A DNA stretch of 64,000 nucleotides, taken from NCBI RefSeq assembly GCF_033568475.1, contig NW_027331831.1:15934001-15998000 (forward strand). The letters are read 5' to 3'. Under the pieces are notes generated by a model. The model saw only the letters and a program-made list of their open reading frames with translations. It did no database searches and had not been told where the DNA came from. This document shows positions 21,182 to 33,551 of the stretch, in pieces. Positions within the stretch are counted from its first letter, which is position 1. Each line of letters starts with the position of its first letter. The translations under genes were made by a program, and so were the position numbers. The stretch is from Henckelia pumila. Its lineage: Eukaryota > Streptophyta > Magnoliopsida > Lamiales > Gesneriaceae.

Positions 21182-24100
21182 ATGAATTCGCGTAATCCAC
21201 TACTCTCAATTCTCGATCAAAACAAGTTGACTGGCGCTAACTATACGGAATGGTTCCGTAAGTTAAAAATCATTCTAAATTCGGAGAAGGCTTTCTACGT
21301 GTTAGAGAAGCGTCCTCCGAAGGAAGCCCTGACTAACACTAGTCCGGAAGAGTTGAAAAAGCTTGACGATTGGTGGGACCATGATGTCAAGGCAAAGAGT
21401 TATATGCTAGCATCAATGTATGATGAACTCCAGAGGCGATTTGAGGATGCGGTGAATGCTGCTTACATTCACAGCGCACTCAAGGAACTTTTTGGAGCTT
21501 AGTCAAGGGCCGAGAAATTTGCGACTGTCAAAGAGCTCATGACATGCCGCATGAGAGATGGGACTTCAGTCCGTGAGCATGGGGTACACATGATTGGGCT
21601 CATTGAAAAGTTGGTAAAACTCGAACTGACATTAGAGCATGAACTCAATGCGGACTTGTTGCTTCTTTCACTTCCTTCGTCGTTTGACGGCTTTGTGATG
21701 AACTTCAATATGAACAAGATAGAGGCCACCCTTGAAGAGATGGTCAATATGCTTGTGACTTATGAAGCCACACTAAAGAAGGATAAACCGGTACTCTTGG
21801 TTGGCTCCTCTTCTAACTCATAGAAAGGACCAAGTGGAAAGGGTAAGAAACGTTCTGCCCCGCCCAAGAAGATTGTACCAAATAAGAAGGAAAAGGCTAA
21901 AGCTTCAATTGGAATAAAAGATGAAAACGTTTGCCATTACTGCAAGAAACCCGGTCATTGGAAACGTAACTGCAAGGAATACCTCGAACAGTTGCGAACT
22001 GCAAAGGGTATGTTTTACATTGAAATAAATGTTTCTCTTAATACTTCTTCTTGGGTATTGGATATCGGATGTGGATCTCACATTTGCAATGATTTGCAGG
22101 TGATGACAAGAAGTCGTAAGCTAAGGATGGGTGAGACCCAGCTAAAGCTCGGGAATGGTTCTAGAGTCGAAGCCAAAGCTATAGGAGACATTTATTTAGT
22201 TTTGCAGAACAATTTTAAGTTATTTTTGAGAGATGTTTTATATGTTCCGGATTTGGTCAAAAACATTATATCTATTTCTATGCTTGATAGAGATGGTTTT
22301 TCTTGCAATTTTGTAAATGGGATTTGCAATATTTACAAGAATGAATGTTTGATTGGAAATGGACAACTTGAAAACGATCTATATAGCTTAAAATTAAAAG
22401 ACGTTCCAATTAATTATGTTGATAAATCGGTAACAACAATTAAAAGGAAGGACGATAGTCAAAACCCGGCAAACCTTTGGCATGCTAGGCTAGGTCATAT
22501 TTCCTCAAGGAGGATGAACAAGCTAGTGGGAGAGGGCATGTTTGATATGTCTGATATTAACTCTCTACCTACTTGTGAGTCCTGCCTAAAGGGAAAAATG
22601 ACTAAATCTCCTTTCAAAGGGAAACCTGAGCGTAGTCAAAATCTGTTGGATTTGATCCATACAGATGTTTGCGGTCCATTTAGGATTGGTACTAAATGTG
22701 GCAACACCTACTTCATTACCTTTACTGATGATCATTCTAGGTATGGGTATTTATATTTAATGAAATATAAGTCTGAAGCATTTGAAAGGTTCAAAGAATT
22801 CAAGGCTGAAGTAGAAAACAAACTAGGTAAAAGTATTAAGGCACTTCGATCGGATCGAGGTGGAGAATACTTAAGTACCGAGTTTTTGGACTATCTAAAA
22901 GAGAATGGGATTCTCTCTCAGTGGACTCCTCCTATGACATCTCAGCTTAATGGTGTTTCAGAGCGTCGCAATCGAACTTTGTTGGACATGGTTCGATCCA
23001 TGATGAGCTTCACTGAGCTCCCACCTTCGTTTTGGGGCTACGCGCTTGAAACGGCGCTATTGTTGTTAAACAACGTCCACACTAAAGCAGTAAATAAAAC
23101 ACCATACGAGTTATGGAATGGCAAAGCTCCTAAGTATTCTTACTTGAGGATTTGGGGATGTCCTGCTTACGTGAAGCAGACAGCGGGAGATAAGTTGGAT
23201 AGTCGATCCTCCTTATGTTATTTTGTGGGGTATCCGAAGAATTCAATCGGATATTATTTCTATCATCCTAATGAAACAAAAGTGTTTTTTTCAAGGAATG
23301 CCACCTTCTTGGAGAAAGAGTTCTTATTGGATAAGAAAGGCAAGATGATGGAACTCGAAGAAATTCGAGAAGAACCCGAGATACAAAATAGCGATCCTAC
23401 ACCTCAAGAACCATCACAAGACACGCCTACTACTAGGAGATCCGAGAGGACTTCTAGGCCTCCTATTAGATATGGTCTTCTTCTTGAAGGGGATCAAAGT
23501 GAACCCGACATTGGATGTGATCCAAGAAACTTCAAGGAAGAAATTTCTAATGCGGATTCAAATTTATGGCTTGAAGCTATGCAATCGAAAATAGATTCGA
23601 TGCATTCTAACCAAGTTTGGTCTTTAGTAGATCCTCCCGATGGAATTGTTTCAATTGGGTGCAAATGGATCTACAAGAAAAAGCTTGGGCCTGATGGAAA
23701 GGTATTGACCTACAAGGCACGATTGGTGGCAAAAGATTATACTCAAAGACAAGGAGTTGACCATGATGAAACCTTTTCACCAGTCGCAATGTTCAAGTAC
23801 ATAAGAATCCTTATTGCCATAGCAGCATGGTATGACTATGAGATATGACAAATGGATGTAAAGACTGCATTTCTTAATGGAAACATTAAGGAAGAGATAT
23901 ATATGACGCAGCCTGAGGGATACACATCCATGGGAAGCGAGCATAAGGTATGCAAGCTTCAGAGATCAATCTATGGTCTCAAACAAGCATCAAAAAGTTG
24001 GAACCAGAAATTTGATGAAACAATAAAGGATTTTGGTTTCATCAAAAACCCGGAGGAACCATGCGTGTACAAGAAAGTAGTTAAGGATGCGGTAACATTC

Positions 24101-25096
24101 TTAGTACTTTATGTTGATGACATTCTACTCATGGGAAATGACGTAGGGATGTTGCAGTCAACAAAGATATGGTTATCAAGTAGATTCTCGATGAAGGATT
24201 TGGGTGAGGCCTCCTATATTCTTGGGATACAGATCTATAGAGATAGATCTAAGAGAATGATAGGACTTACTCAATCAACCTACATCGAAACCATATTGAA
24301 AAGGTTTTCAATGGATGGGTCCAAGAGAGGACATCTACCTATGTGTCATGGAGTTTCTTTATCCAAGTCTATGTGTCCCAAGACTGACAAAGAGATAGAG
24401 AAGATGACACACGTACCATATGCGTCAGCCATTGGTAGTATCATGTATGGGATGATATCTACCAGACCGGATGTGGCCTATGCTCTGAGCGTCACGAGCA
24501 GATATCAAGCCAATCCCGGTCAAATACATTGGAAAGTCGTGAAGGATATTCTTAAGTACTTGCGAAGGACTAAGAATGTGTTCATGGTTTATGGAGGAAG
24601 AGAATTGAAGTTGGAAGGCTACACCGACTCTAGCTTCCCATGTGACGTGGATGACTCAAAATCAACCTCTGGATTTGTATTCGTGCTCAATGGCGGTGCT
24701 GTCTCTTGGAAGAGTTCCAAGCAAGACACCACAGTGGATTCCACCACTGAGGCAGAATACATTGCAGCATCAGCTGCTGCTAAAGAGGCGGTTTGGATAA
24801 GGAAATTCATCCAAGAGTTGGGTGTAATTCCTGAAGCTGTTGGTCCAGTCCCAGTGTACTGTGACAACACGGGTGCCGTTGCTCAGGCAAAGGAGCCAAG
24901 GTCTCATCAGAAGTCCAAACACGTACTGAGGAAATACCACATCATCCGAGAGATTGTGGAAAGAGGAGACATTAGTGTCGAGAGAGTGACCTCTACAGAC
25001 AATATCGCTGATCCGCTTACTAAGCCCTTGCCAGGACCATTGTTTGACAAACATCGCGAAGCAATGGGATTACGTAGTATGACTAGTTGGCTTTAG
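21182..25096 (+). pseudogene. Element B gag-pol polyprotein (Copia), three stops
   Basis: A single frame of 1304 codons starts at ATG 21182 (MNSRNPLLSILDQNKLTGANY). It is interrupted by TAG at 21500-21502, TAG at 21821-21823 and TGA at 23846-23848, and ends at TAG 25094-25096. Gag; one zinc knuckle CHYCKKPGHWKRNC (21932-21973). Protease has LDIGCGSHIC, where the catalytic DTG triad reads DIG. Integrase has WHARLGHIS..CESCLKGK, HTDVCGPF, RSDRGGEY and GVSERRNRTLLDM. RT has QMDVKTAFLNG and YVDDILL. RNase H has KSTSGFVFVLNGG and TEAEYIAA. No frameshift is present; all damage is single-base. The altered protease triad plus three stops means this copy cannot make its own proteins. Confidence 0.95.
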
Positions 25097-25110
25097 GGCA
25101 AGTGGGAGAT

Positions 25111-26986
25111 TGAAAGAGTGGGTGCCCGGTTAGCCAACTTGTGGCTAAGGGCTTTTATGACTCTATGTAAAACAATCTTTTGTTTAATATAATTTACACT
25201 TTTATAATGGTATTGACTTTATCTTTCTTCATATTGTTATATTATGATATAATATTGTTGTTTTGATAAAGACCTTGAATATACTATAGTGTATGTACGA
25301 TGTGGTAGCACATGAGGATGACTATCATGAAACACATCTTATAGTCACTGTATATTCTAAACTATTCCTAGTCAATTGAGCCGTCCGCAAAAAAGGGATA
25401 AGGATCGCTCGGGATTGAGACTAGTATTTGCGATGCCGAGTACCACGTTTCATTGGTATGGAACATAGAGATGTTCAAAGCATGCAAATGGATATTTATA
25501 TGATGAATGATCGAACTATCATATTCGGACTTTCCAAGTGGTTATCACTTATCGAGTGGATAAAGTACGCGGTTTTGGTTGTACACCATTAGTCCTTATT
25601 ACTTGAAACATCATTGAGACTCTATATGCTAGTACTGTACTTTGACTCGTTTACCGACTCTATTGGGGTCATCAGGTGTCGGGATTGGGTATAGTTACGA
25701 CACATATAGGAGTCGATGCTTTGTTGTCAAGGATTCACCACATACTTGCGAGTGTGGATATCCTATGCGATCTGAGGAGATATTAGTGTGACGAATCTCT
25801 GGCCAGAGTACATGATGTGTTTTAGGTTAATTGGTTATCCTAGTAACACATGCGATGTCACTATTTGATCTCCAAGATGTAATGCATAGTTATCAAATCT
25901 CGAACGACTCTCGATATACCAATGGTTGTTGATTCGATCGGGATATATGGATGAAGGGACCGTACTGTACGCTAACCAAAATCTAGTGGTTCTTGCAGGC
26001 ACTATCAGTAATACCTAGGGAATCATGGGGCGATGTTGCTAGGCGCTCTTACCATGATTCGATGGGTAAGTCGGAAATTGTTGTTCCGAGTCACAAGGAG
26101 TTGTGAGCCCACGGCTAGCTGTATTCCTGAACCATTGAGGGTTACACAAGTAATGGATTACTAAAACCCCGTAGATATAGTTAAATTTAAAGAGTTAAAT
26201 TTAATGAAAGAGAAGTTGGACTTCTTAACTAAAGGGAGTGAGATTTCCTAAAATGACATAAGGATGGGCATTTTTGGAAATCATTGAATTCGGATTCAGA
26301 AAAATTATCTTGACTCTAAAAGATGCAGAAATGGTTTCTGTGCACATTGGTGAAATCAGTTTATCAATCGGAGTCACGATGAATTTTATATTAATTTCTA
26401 TAACAACGGGCTTGGCTTGTTGGGCTTAAGTTATGGATTGTGGGCTTTAAGGAGTTAGAGTCTTGATACAATTATAACTAGAAATTATCTATAAATAGAG
26501 GTGTTGGGTTCGAAAATCAAATACATTGTGTCTTATAATTTTCGAAATTACACTCTAAATATTTGAAGGGGATTTTCGAAATCCTCTGTCCCTTTCGGAG
26601 AAAATTCGGCTTGTGATTTTTATGAAAAATTACAATCTGAATTAACAGATCATATCTGTTTATTCTCTACGCAAACTTCTAATTGATTTCTAGTGCAGTA
26701 AATCAGAGGGTTTTGTTTTCTATTCGTGGACCTGATTGAAGAAACGTTCGTTCATCAGTTCCGGGGATATACAACAAGAGCAGATTAAATTCTGTTGGTG
26801 TCCATAATCTCGCTTCGAGATTTTAAGGTAAAATATTTAATTGTGATTATTTATTTTACTTACACAATTTAATCGTAAAAGTTTTGATACCCAGATATGG
26901 AATCGTTCCATATTAATAAAATAAATTTTTAAACTTCCGCTGCACCGGGTATCAATTCTAATTGATCTGAACACCGTTTTCCAACA
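25111..26986 (+). repeat. Element B 3' LTR (1876 bp)
   Basis: Same ends and length as the 5' LTR. It follows the polypurine tract directly and is followed by the AAAAC duplication and the rest of element A's LTR. Confidence 0.96.
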
Positions 26987-26991
26987 AAAAC

Positions 26992-27564
26992 AATAGATGC
27001 AACTCCCGTGACCTAAATTTGAAGAGACACAAAATATCTTCGAACAACACTATTTCCACAGTGTTGTCTCTGATGTCTTCAACACGAACGGCAACACGGG
27101 AACATGCAACAACGAAGGTTGCAAACCTTGCTTCAGAGTTCTTCAAATTCTTCAACAGAATTCTTCAAAGTATGCGCTGTGAATTATACGTCTGAAGCCC
27201 CTTTTCTTTGTGCGTGAAAATCTTCTTTTATAGATAAGCATCCAAGTCTTGAAGATTTCCTTTGATAGAGTCCTACATGAATAAGGAAACAAACTTTAGT
27301 AGGAAATAAACTCTATCAAATCTTATAAATCAAATCTAGGGTTTATAGTTTTTCTAATTTCTTCTCTAGCCGAGTGAATATCGGTTTATATTATATCAAC
27401 TAATCACCTTATCAAGACATGATTTAAACTTGACAAATATATAATTTAAAATAATCGTGATATACACAATATATTTACCAAATATCCTAACTTGTCTAGA
27501 AAACAAAATCTTTAATATTCAATTTATTAAGAACCGAAAATATCAAAGAATAACTTTCCTTTCA
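26992..27564 (-). repeat. Element A 5' LTR, second part
   Basis: Continues the LTR after element B and its duplicated AAAAC (17656-17660 and 26987-26991). It contains the second LTR palindrome at 27059-27098. It retains about 35 bp (around 27340-27375) missing from the 3' LTR. It ends CCTTTCA, followed by GCTTT, so B lies in A's promoter-side LTR. Confidence 0.95.
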
Positions 27565-28776
27565 GCTTTCAGCTTTCAGCTTTCAGCCACAATTTAATAA
27601 GCAGCAACATAGATGGAAGTGCTGCGCCAATTCGAGGCATAGCCACAGGTGAGGATTCACTTATGCCGTGGACCCACTGCGCCAATATTGAATGAACCTC
27701 CCACACTTCACCAATTGAGGTTCACGTTGTTCCTTCAAATCTTCTCATGCATTTCATTGTCATTTTCTTTTACCATATAAACAAACATCAAATCAAGATA
27801 TTATCAACACTGGCATGGATTTTGGAAACGTCAATTTTTTTAATTCAAAGGATATTCCGAGCATCAATATATTGTTTCATTTGGTTCATTGTATGATCAT
27901 TTGTTCGACTTGTTATTAATCAGCGCACAAAGGATAATGCATAAATTTTTTATATCAACAACTGTTTTGATCAGCGAATTCATGTTAACAATAAAAATTA
28001 ATACTCTCATGCAAACTCCAAGAGTCCAAAGTTGATGTGAACTTGTGACGTTCATAAAAATATACGACGATACATGATTTAAATTAAAATTGAACTGTTG
28101 GTTGTAACATGAAAATAAAACTCTTTTACTGGCACGTATCATCCATGTTGTTATCACTTATATTATATATAAAAACATCTTATGTCTCTTATATTATTAT
28201 TTTATAAAATTAAATACGATGATGACATGAGAATCTTCGAACTAATCTCGAACTAATATAAAATCATACGATAAGGAATATAAAACACGTGGTTCCAATG
28301 AAATTTACCCAGACGGCGGTGGGCTGGTCAGCTCTGATTCTCCGACCCATAAATTAAATTGAAGTCTGCGGCCGACCACATTTTCCACGAACCGTCCACG
28401 TTTTCAGCCCACCTGTTCCTGCCCAATTACCGGTTTTTGTTCGTTTCCCATTTTTTTTTTAATTTGTGTGTTCCCCAATTTTTCTTCGGAGTTCAAACCA
28501 AAATTCTGCACGAATTTGTGATAATTCATACCAGTGTTTGCTCGTGATTTCTGTTCGATTTGTTGGGTGTGCAGGAGAAGTTTCTTGATACGGGATTTGC
28601 GGAAACATCGCCAACTGTGTCATATTTCTAGCTCGAAGAGGAAGGAATAAAGGGATTAAGGGAGGCGCAATTACTGGATGTTCTGAATTTATTCATGTTT
28701 CCCGATTATAGTGGCCACGTAGGAGTTGGAAATTGTTGTTGTTTTGAGGTTGTGGTGATTGGGAACTCGTGATTTA
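27565..28776. other. Intergenic region and promoter/5' UTR of the NTMC2T5-like gene
   Basis: It begins with the GCTTT duplication of element A and a short tandem run of GCTTTCA (to about 27590). The remainder is AT-rich. The last about 400 bp before the ATG at 28777 become GC-richer and are probably 5' UTR. No clear TATA box was assigned. The only feature after the tandem run is an ordinary plant intergenic composition. Confidence 0.5.
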
Positions 28777-31700
28777 ATGGTTTTGCAGTCGGGTTCCAGT
28801 GCTTCACCACTTAGCTCCTGTGATTTCTCACGGAAAAGCCTCGTCTTGCCTTCTGTTTCCCAATCACACCGCAAGAGGCGAGAGAGATTAGTTTTATTTA
28901 AAAATGTGAGATGGGTTCTCCTTCAAGCTCAAGCCTGCATCAATGGCGGGAACGCCCAGCACCACCATTTGGGCGCGGCCACCCGGAGGGGGGCCAATAA
29001 CATTGTCTTGAAGCGATTTTCTGATGGCCGAGATTTAGATTATGCTTCTCTTTCCAGGTTTGATGGCAGTAATAACTACTATAATTCGACTTTTGGGCAA
29101 GATCCTATTGTAGATAAGTTGAGGAGTCAGCTGGGGGTGATTCACGCTATTCCCTCTCCAACTCAGATAAACAGTTCCATTTTTGGTCTATTTGCCTTCT
29201 TCTTTTTTGTGGGAGTTGGTTTTGATAAGCTGTGGACCTCAAGGAAGAGGGATGCTGGCAGCAAGCCGGAGAATCGGCTGCAGGTGCCGACTACTCTGTC
29301 GATGATTCTTGAGAAGGATTTGCAGAGGAAAGAGTCGGTGGAGTGGGTGAACATGGTGTTGGGGAAGCTTTGGAAAGTTTATAGGAGTGGGTTTGAGAAT
29401 TGGATAATTGGTTTGCTGCAGCCAGTTATCGACAATCTCATGAAACCGGATTATGTTCGGAGGGTTGAGATCAAGCAGTTCTCATTGGGAGATGAACCAT
29501 TGTCTGTGAGGAGCGTGGAGCGCCGGACTTCCCGTCGTGACAACGACTTGCAGTGAGTTTTATTTTCCTTCAGTGTTGCTTCACTTTTCTGTGATTTCAT
29601 CACTTGATTTTCATTTAATTTATATTATTGGCCCACGAGTGGACCGAGGATGTGACTCACGAAATAGCAAGCAACAAGAGATAATATAGCTTGATTGTTA
29701 GAACAACAGTGTGATATTTGGAATGAATTTTCAAGTCGTCGCCAATCCATCAGATAATGGTGATATCAGCATTTTGATTTTGTAGTAAATATAACCTACA
29801 CGTTGAGTCATCTGCTGGTTGCAGTTGGAGAACGCCATTCTATATCAATCACAGTTATTCATTTTGGAAAACATGCTGTAGTGGTTTACTTCAATGTAGG
29901 GTGCCATTGAATTCAGAAAAGATTCAGAAAATAGGCTAATACCGAAGCACCATCCACTCTTTAATCCCTGAAAATAGATTTTAATATGTCCGTGCTTCTA
30001 TTGAAGAATATAACCTGTCTTAAAATTATTTCATTAGAATAATCTATGTTGTGGTACAACCAGTACTTTGGTTTGTGACAATTGGATACCTTCTTTTCTA
30101 TGCCTGCACTGCTGCACATACTTGTAATGGACATTCATTCAATGGATCAACTGAACTGTGAAACACGAACCTTGAAAACATTCTTCACCTTGATTCTATT
30201 TACAGAGGATCTATGGGCATTCCTTTTCTCAGTGTATGAGATTTTATGTAATTCATGGAATGGAAGATATTTCCGATGGATCAATTCATGTCATGAGTTG
30301 CTATCTTGGAACACTCTGATTATTTTCCTTGATAGTAGTGTGGACCACATAATCATTTTCCAATCATTTGCTGCTGACTTTGTTCACGTCTTTTTGGAAT
30401 GCTTACCAGTTTTCTTGCCCATTTTAAGTTCTATCATTTGCAACGTTCACAAAATTATTATCTAGAGGCTGGTGCTCTCGTATGGCAAGAGTAGCATTGT
30501 TACAATGCATTATATTATAATTTTTTTTCACCTAATGCTCTACGAGCAATTTATCGTAGTTCAGAGTTGTATGGAACTTAATAAATGATAATTTTCTTGC
30601 TACCAAGGTATCTGATAGGTCTCCGCTACACTGGTGGTGCACGTATGCTCTTGAGTGTGTCACTAAAGTTCGGCATAATTCCCGTTGTCGTGCCAGTTAG
30701 AGTGAAAGACTTTGACATTGATGGTGAACTGTGGGTCAAACTGCGATTGATTCCAACAGAGCCATGGGTGGGGGCTGTTTCTTGGGCCTTTGCTTCTCTC
30801 CCAAGAATAAAGTTTGAGTTGTCACCATTTCGCTTATTCAATCTAATGGGTATGCTCACACCTTTTTTTGTTGGGTTCTCTTTTTCAGGGCGTTTGACTA
30901 AAGTATCAGATTTACCATCTATTTTATGCAAGGAAAGCCAAAAGTATTGGTGGAAAATATGAAAATGGAAAAAGCAAATGAAAATGATCGAGAATTATTT
31001 TAATAAAGTTATTGAATGTAAACTGTGAGCTGAGGAAAGATGTTTTCTGCTCAATTTGTTCACCCTTTTATTTGTTATCTGTTAAGTCCTTCGGAATGTA
31101 TATCCCTGTTCTTCGTTTAAGTATTGCAAAATTTAAGTTTTCTGTGTTTTTTGTTTGAAATGTAGCAGGATCCTCACAAATCTTGAATCATGTAAAAAGT
31201 GTGATGTTTGAAGGATTATCTAGAATTGTTTGGTTCGTGCTGTGATGTTTCCTGAATCTAATTAACATGCTGCGATTGATTTTTATCTGATTTTATTCAA
31301 TCATCTACTTCTAGAATGTTCTCGCACAATTCAGGTTACCTGCACAATTATTTGTTTTCATATATTCGGAGAATCCTACTGATTTTTTATTATTATTATT
31401 TTGTTTGTTTTTCATGTGGGCTGGTGACACAGCAATTCCTATCCTCTCAATGTAAGTGATATCTCCTGGCTATTCATATATTTCGTGGGCGTTGTCTTTA
31501 AACATGTGACTGGATTCATCTTTTTTTATATATAAGAAAAACTTTCATTGATTATATTATATTCTACATTCTCACTAATCTGTTGAGAATTTAAGTCATA
31601 TTTTATTTTCAATAGGATATAACCCAGAGGCTGTTGGTTTATTTCTCTTCAGGTTTTTGACAAAACTGCTCACTGTGGATTTGCCTCAGCTATTTGTGCG

Positions 31701-33551
31701 ACCAAAAAAGATAGTTCTTGATTTTGAGAAGGGAAAAGCTGTTGGGCCTGTTCCAAATGATTCAACATCTGGAGAAATTCAAGAGAGAAGTAATAACTTT
31801 GCTGGAGAATTGTCAGTGACTCTTCTAGATGCACGCAAACTCTCTTATATATTCTATGGTATTAATTTTACTTCTTTTACCATCTGTGTTTCTACGTGGC
31901 ATTTTGAGAGTGCCAGTTCGCTTAAGACGCAATGTCGGGCTTATCTGCCAATGCTTCTGATTTACATTGATTTCTCCTGACGTAGTGCCTTGACTGTTTG
32001 ACACAATTACCATCATCTCATATTCAGGCAAAACAGATCCATATGTAATTTTAAGATTGGGAGATCAAGTAATACGAAGTAAGAGAAACAGCCTAACTAC
32101 TGTCATTGGACCTCCTGGAGAGCCAATTTGGAATCAAGTGAGTTTTTTTTCCAATTGTGTGAGTTTTTGAACTCACATTGTTTCATGAATGGAGGTTGAT
32201 ACCTGCTGCTAATCATAATTTTTTTACCTTTTAGGATTTTCATTTGTTAGTCACAAACCCAAAGAAAGAAAAACTATGTATTGAAGTAAAGGACACGCTC
32301 GGAATCACAGATTTGACAGTTGGTACTGCAGAGGTGAGATATCTCAGATCTGCTAATATTGCTTGGAAATCCCCCCACCCCCCTTTTTTGGCTGTTTTCT
32401 GGAAGTGATTTTACATGTTTTTGTTGTTTTATTATTCCATCCTCTCGAAATTTAAATGATTCCTTACCTCAGAAAGTGGTAAGTTATCTAAGATTATTCC
32501 ATGTTTTGAGTTCTTCTATTTATATCTATTTCTTAAAAGTTCAAAAGAATATATACAAGGTTTTTCAATTGAATCATGATCATGGAAAAGGGGAAGCTGT
32601 CCAGCTTATCGGGAAAGGCCCCACTGATGGCTATCAATAAAATGCCAAGGCAGATTGCAGAGTGATCCCATTGAGAACCACGGGGCTGGATCTCTGCTGT
32701 AGTATTTTCTGCTTCTACCTATCACTTGTTAAGCAGTATTTTATGAAAGAAATCATCGTTGCCAGTATGTTGTTAATATTAAGTTAACTGCCGTGATCTC
32801 CAAACGAACTGTCTATGTGCACTGAGTTCATGTGTACTTTAATTATTTGAACTGTCAAAAGCTCCTAATTACAGTATAACCTACAAACAAAAACAATTGC
32901 AAACTTTAAGCATCATCCTCATGAAGAACTGTTTTCAGGTTGATCTTGCATCTCTGAAAGATACTGTTCCAGCAGATAGGATAGTGGTACTCCGAGGTTG
33001 GGGCCTGTTTGGAAAGGGGTCTGCTGGAGAAATTTTACTGCGATTGACATACAAAGCATACGTTGAGGATGATGAAGATGAAAGGCTTGAAAAAGTCTAC
33101 ATAGATACCGGGGCATCAGATTATGAGTTCTCTGATTCTGAAGAATCATATGCTGGGACGTCTGAGCTGCCTAAAGAATCTTTCATGGATGTTCTATCAG
33201 CATTAATGTTAAGTGAGGAATTTCAAGGGATAATGACATCTGAAACAGTAAATACCAAGTCTTCAGATGCTGGCACGGGTAGAGACACTCCAGACGTGAA
33301 TGGGCGTGCTGTTGGATCCATCCCACAAAGTACTGGAAGTAATACTGGCGGTTCTAGAGGTATACTTCTTCGAGTTTCCGAATAAGTAGTCCTTGTTTTG
33401 GAATTTTTTTTTTGAGCTACCCAAAGTCGTTATAATTTTCAACGAGGATATCTAATTTGCAGGATCAGCCTTATTTTGGCTTACTTTGATTACGAGTATT
33501 TCGGTCCTTATAGCTATCAATATGGGCAACTCAGGTTTATTCAATCCTTAA
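28777..33551 (+). CDS. NTMC2T5: NTMC2T5-like protein (TM-SMP-C2 tricalbin/synaptotagmin-like membrane tether)
   Basis: Eight coding exons, all with GT-AG introns in consistent phase: 28777-29552, 30608-30849, 31433-31451, 31653-31858, 32028-32137, 32235-32333, 32939-33359 and 33463-33551 (TAA at 33549-33551), giving about 653 residues. Order: basic Ser-rich N-terminus; membrane segment near residues 133-152 (IFGLFAFFFFVGVGFDKLW); SMP lipid-transfer domain from about 185 (ESVEWVNMVLGKLWKVYRSG) to about 370; C2 domain about 390-510 (GELSVTLLDARKLSYIFYG, then KTDPYVILRLGDQV); acidic linker; C-terminal membrane segment about 626-645 (SISVLIAINMGNSGLFNP end). The family tethers membranes at contact sites and moves lipids. 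The type 5 members are, as I recall, placed at plastid/ER contacts. The start is chosen because upstream sequence lacks homology and this ATG opens the conserved exon. No lesion was seen. Confidence 0.93.

Larger units (their letters stand above)
17661..26986 (+). mobile_element. Element B: Copia LTR retrotransposon (9326 bp) nested in element A
   Basis: Two LTRs of identical length (1876 bp; 17661-19536 and 25111-26986) are bounded by TG..CA and flanked by perfect 5-bp duplication AAAAC (17656-17660 and 26987-26991). Internal order on the plus strand: primer site, 1.6 kb leader with GC-rich hairpins, gag-pol (21182-25096), polypurine tract (about 25096-25110, AGTGGGAGA) and 3' LTR. The long LTRs, long leader and gag/RT motifs suggest the Tork/Angela side of Copia, but I cannot settle the lineage. 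By eye the LTRs differ at about 26 sites (about 1.4 percent), fewer than element A's LTRs, as expected for a younger nested insertion. Confidence 0.96.
8123..27564 (-). mobile_element. Element A: Sirevirus-type Copia LTR retrotransposon (minus strand), interrupted by element B
   Basis: The boundaries are the LTR tips TG..CA at 8123 and 27564, flanked by the perfect 5-bp duplication GCTTT (8118-8122 and 27565-27569). The 3' LTR is 8123-8953. The 5' LTR is 17368-17660 plus 26992-27564, split by element B. On the minus strand the order is: 5' LTR, primer site (17365 leftward, TGGCATCAGAGCC, one base off the usual initiator-Met site), gag-pol (17303 to 12290), spacer, env-like ORF (11261 to 9277), several polypurine tracts and the 3' LTR. 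Order PR-INT-RT-RH marks Copia. The very long gag, extra 3' ORF and multiple polypurine tracts mark the Sirevirus lineage. Without B the element is about 10.1 kb. By eye the LTRs differ at about 32 of 831 aligned sites plus a 35-bp deletion. Confidence 0.95.

Noticed and set aside
30082..30465. A 127-codon hydrophobic open frame on the plus strand
   Set aside because: It lies within intron 1 of the NTMC2T5-like gene, is T-rich and has no recognisable domain. It is best explained as chance.
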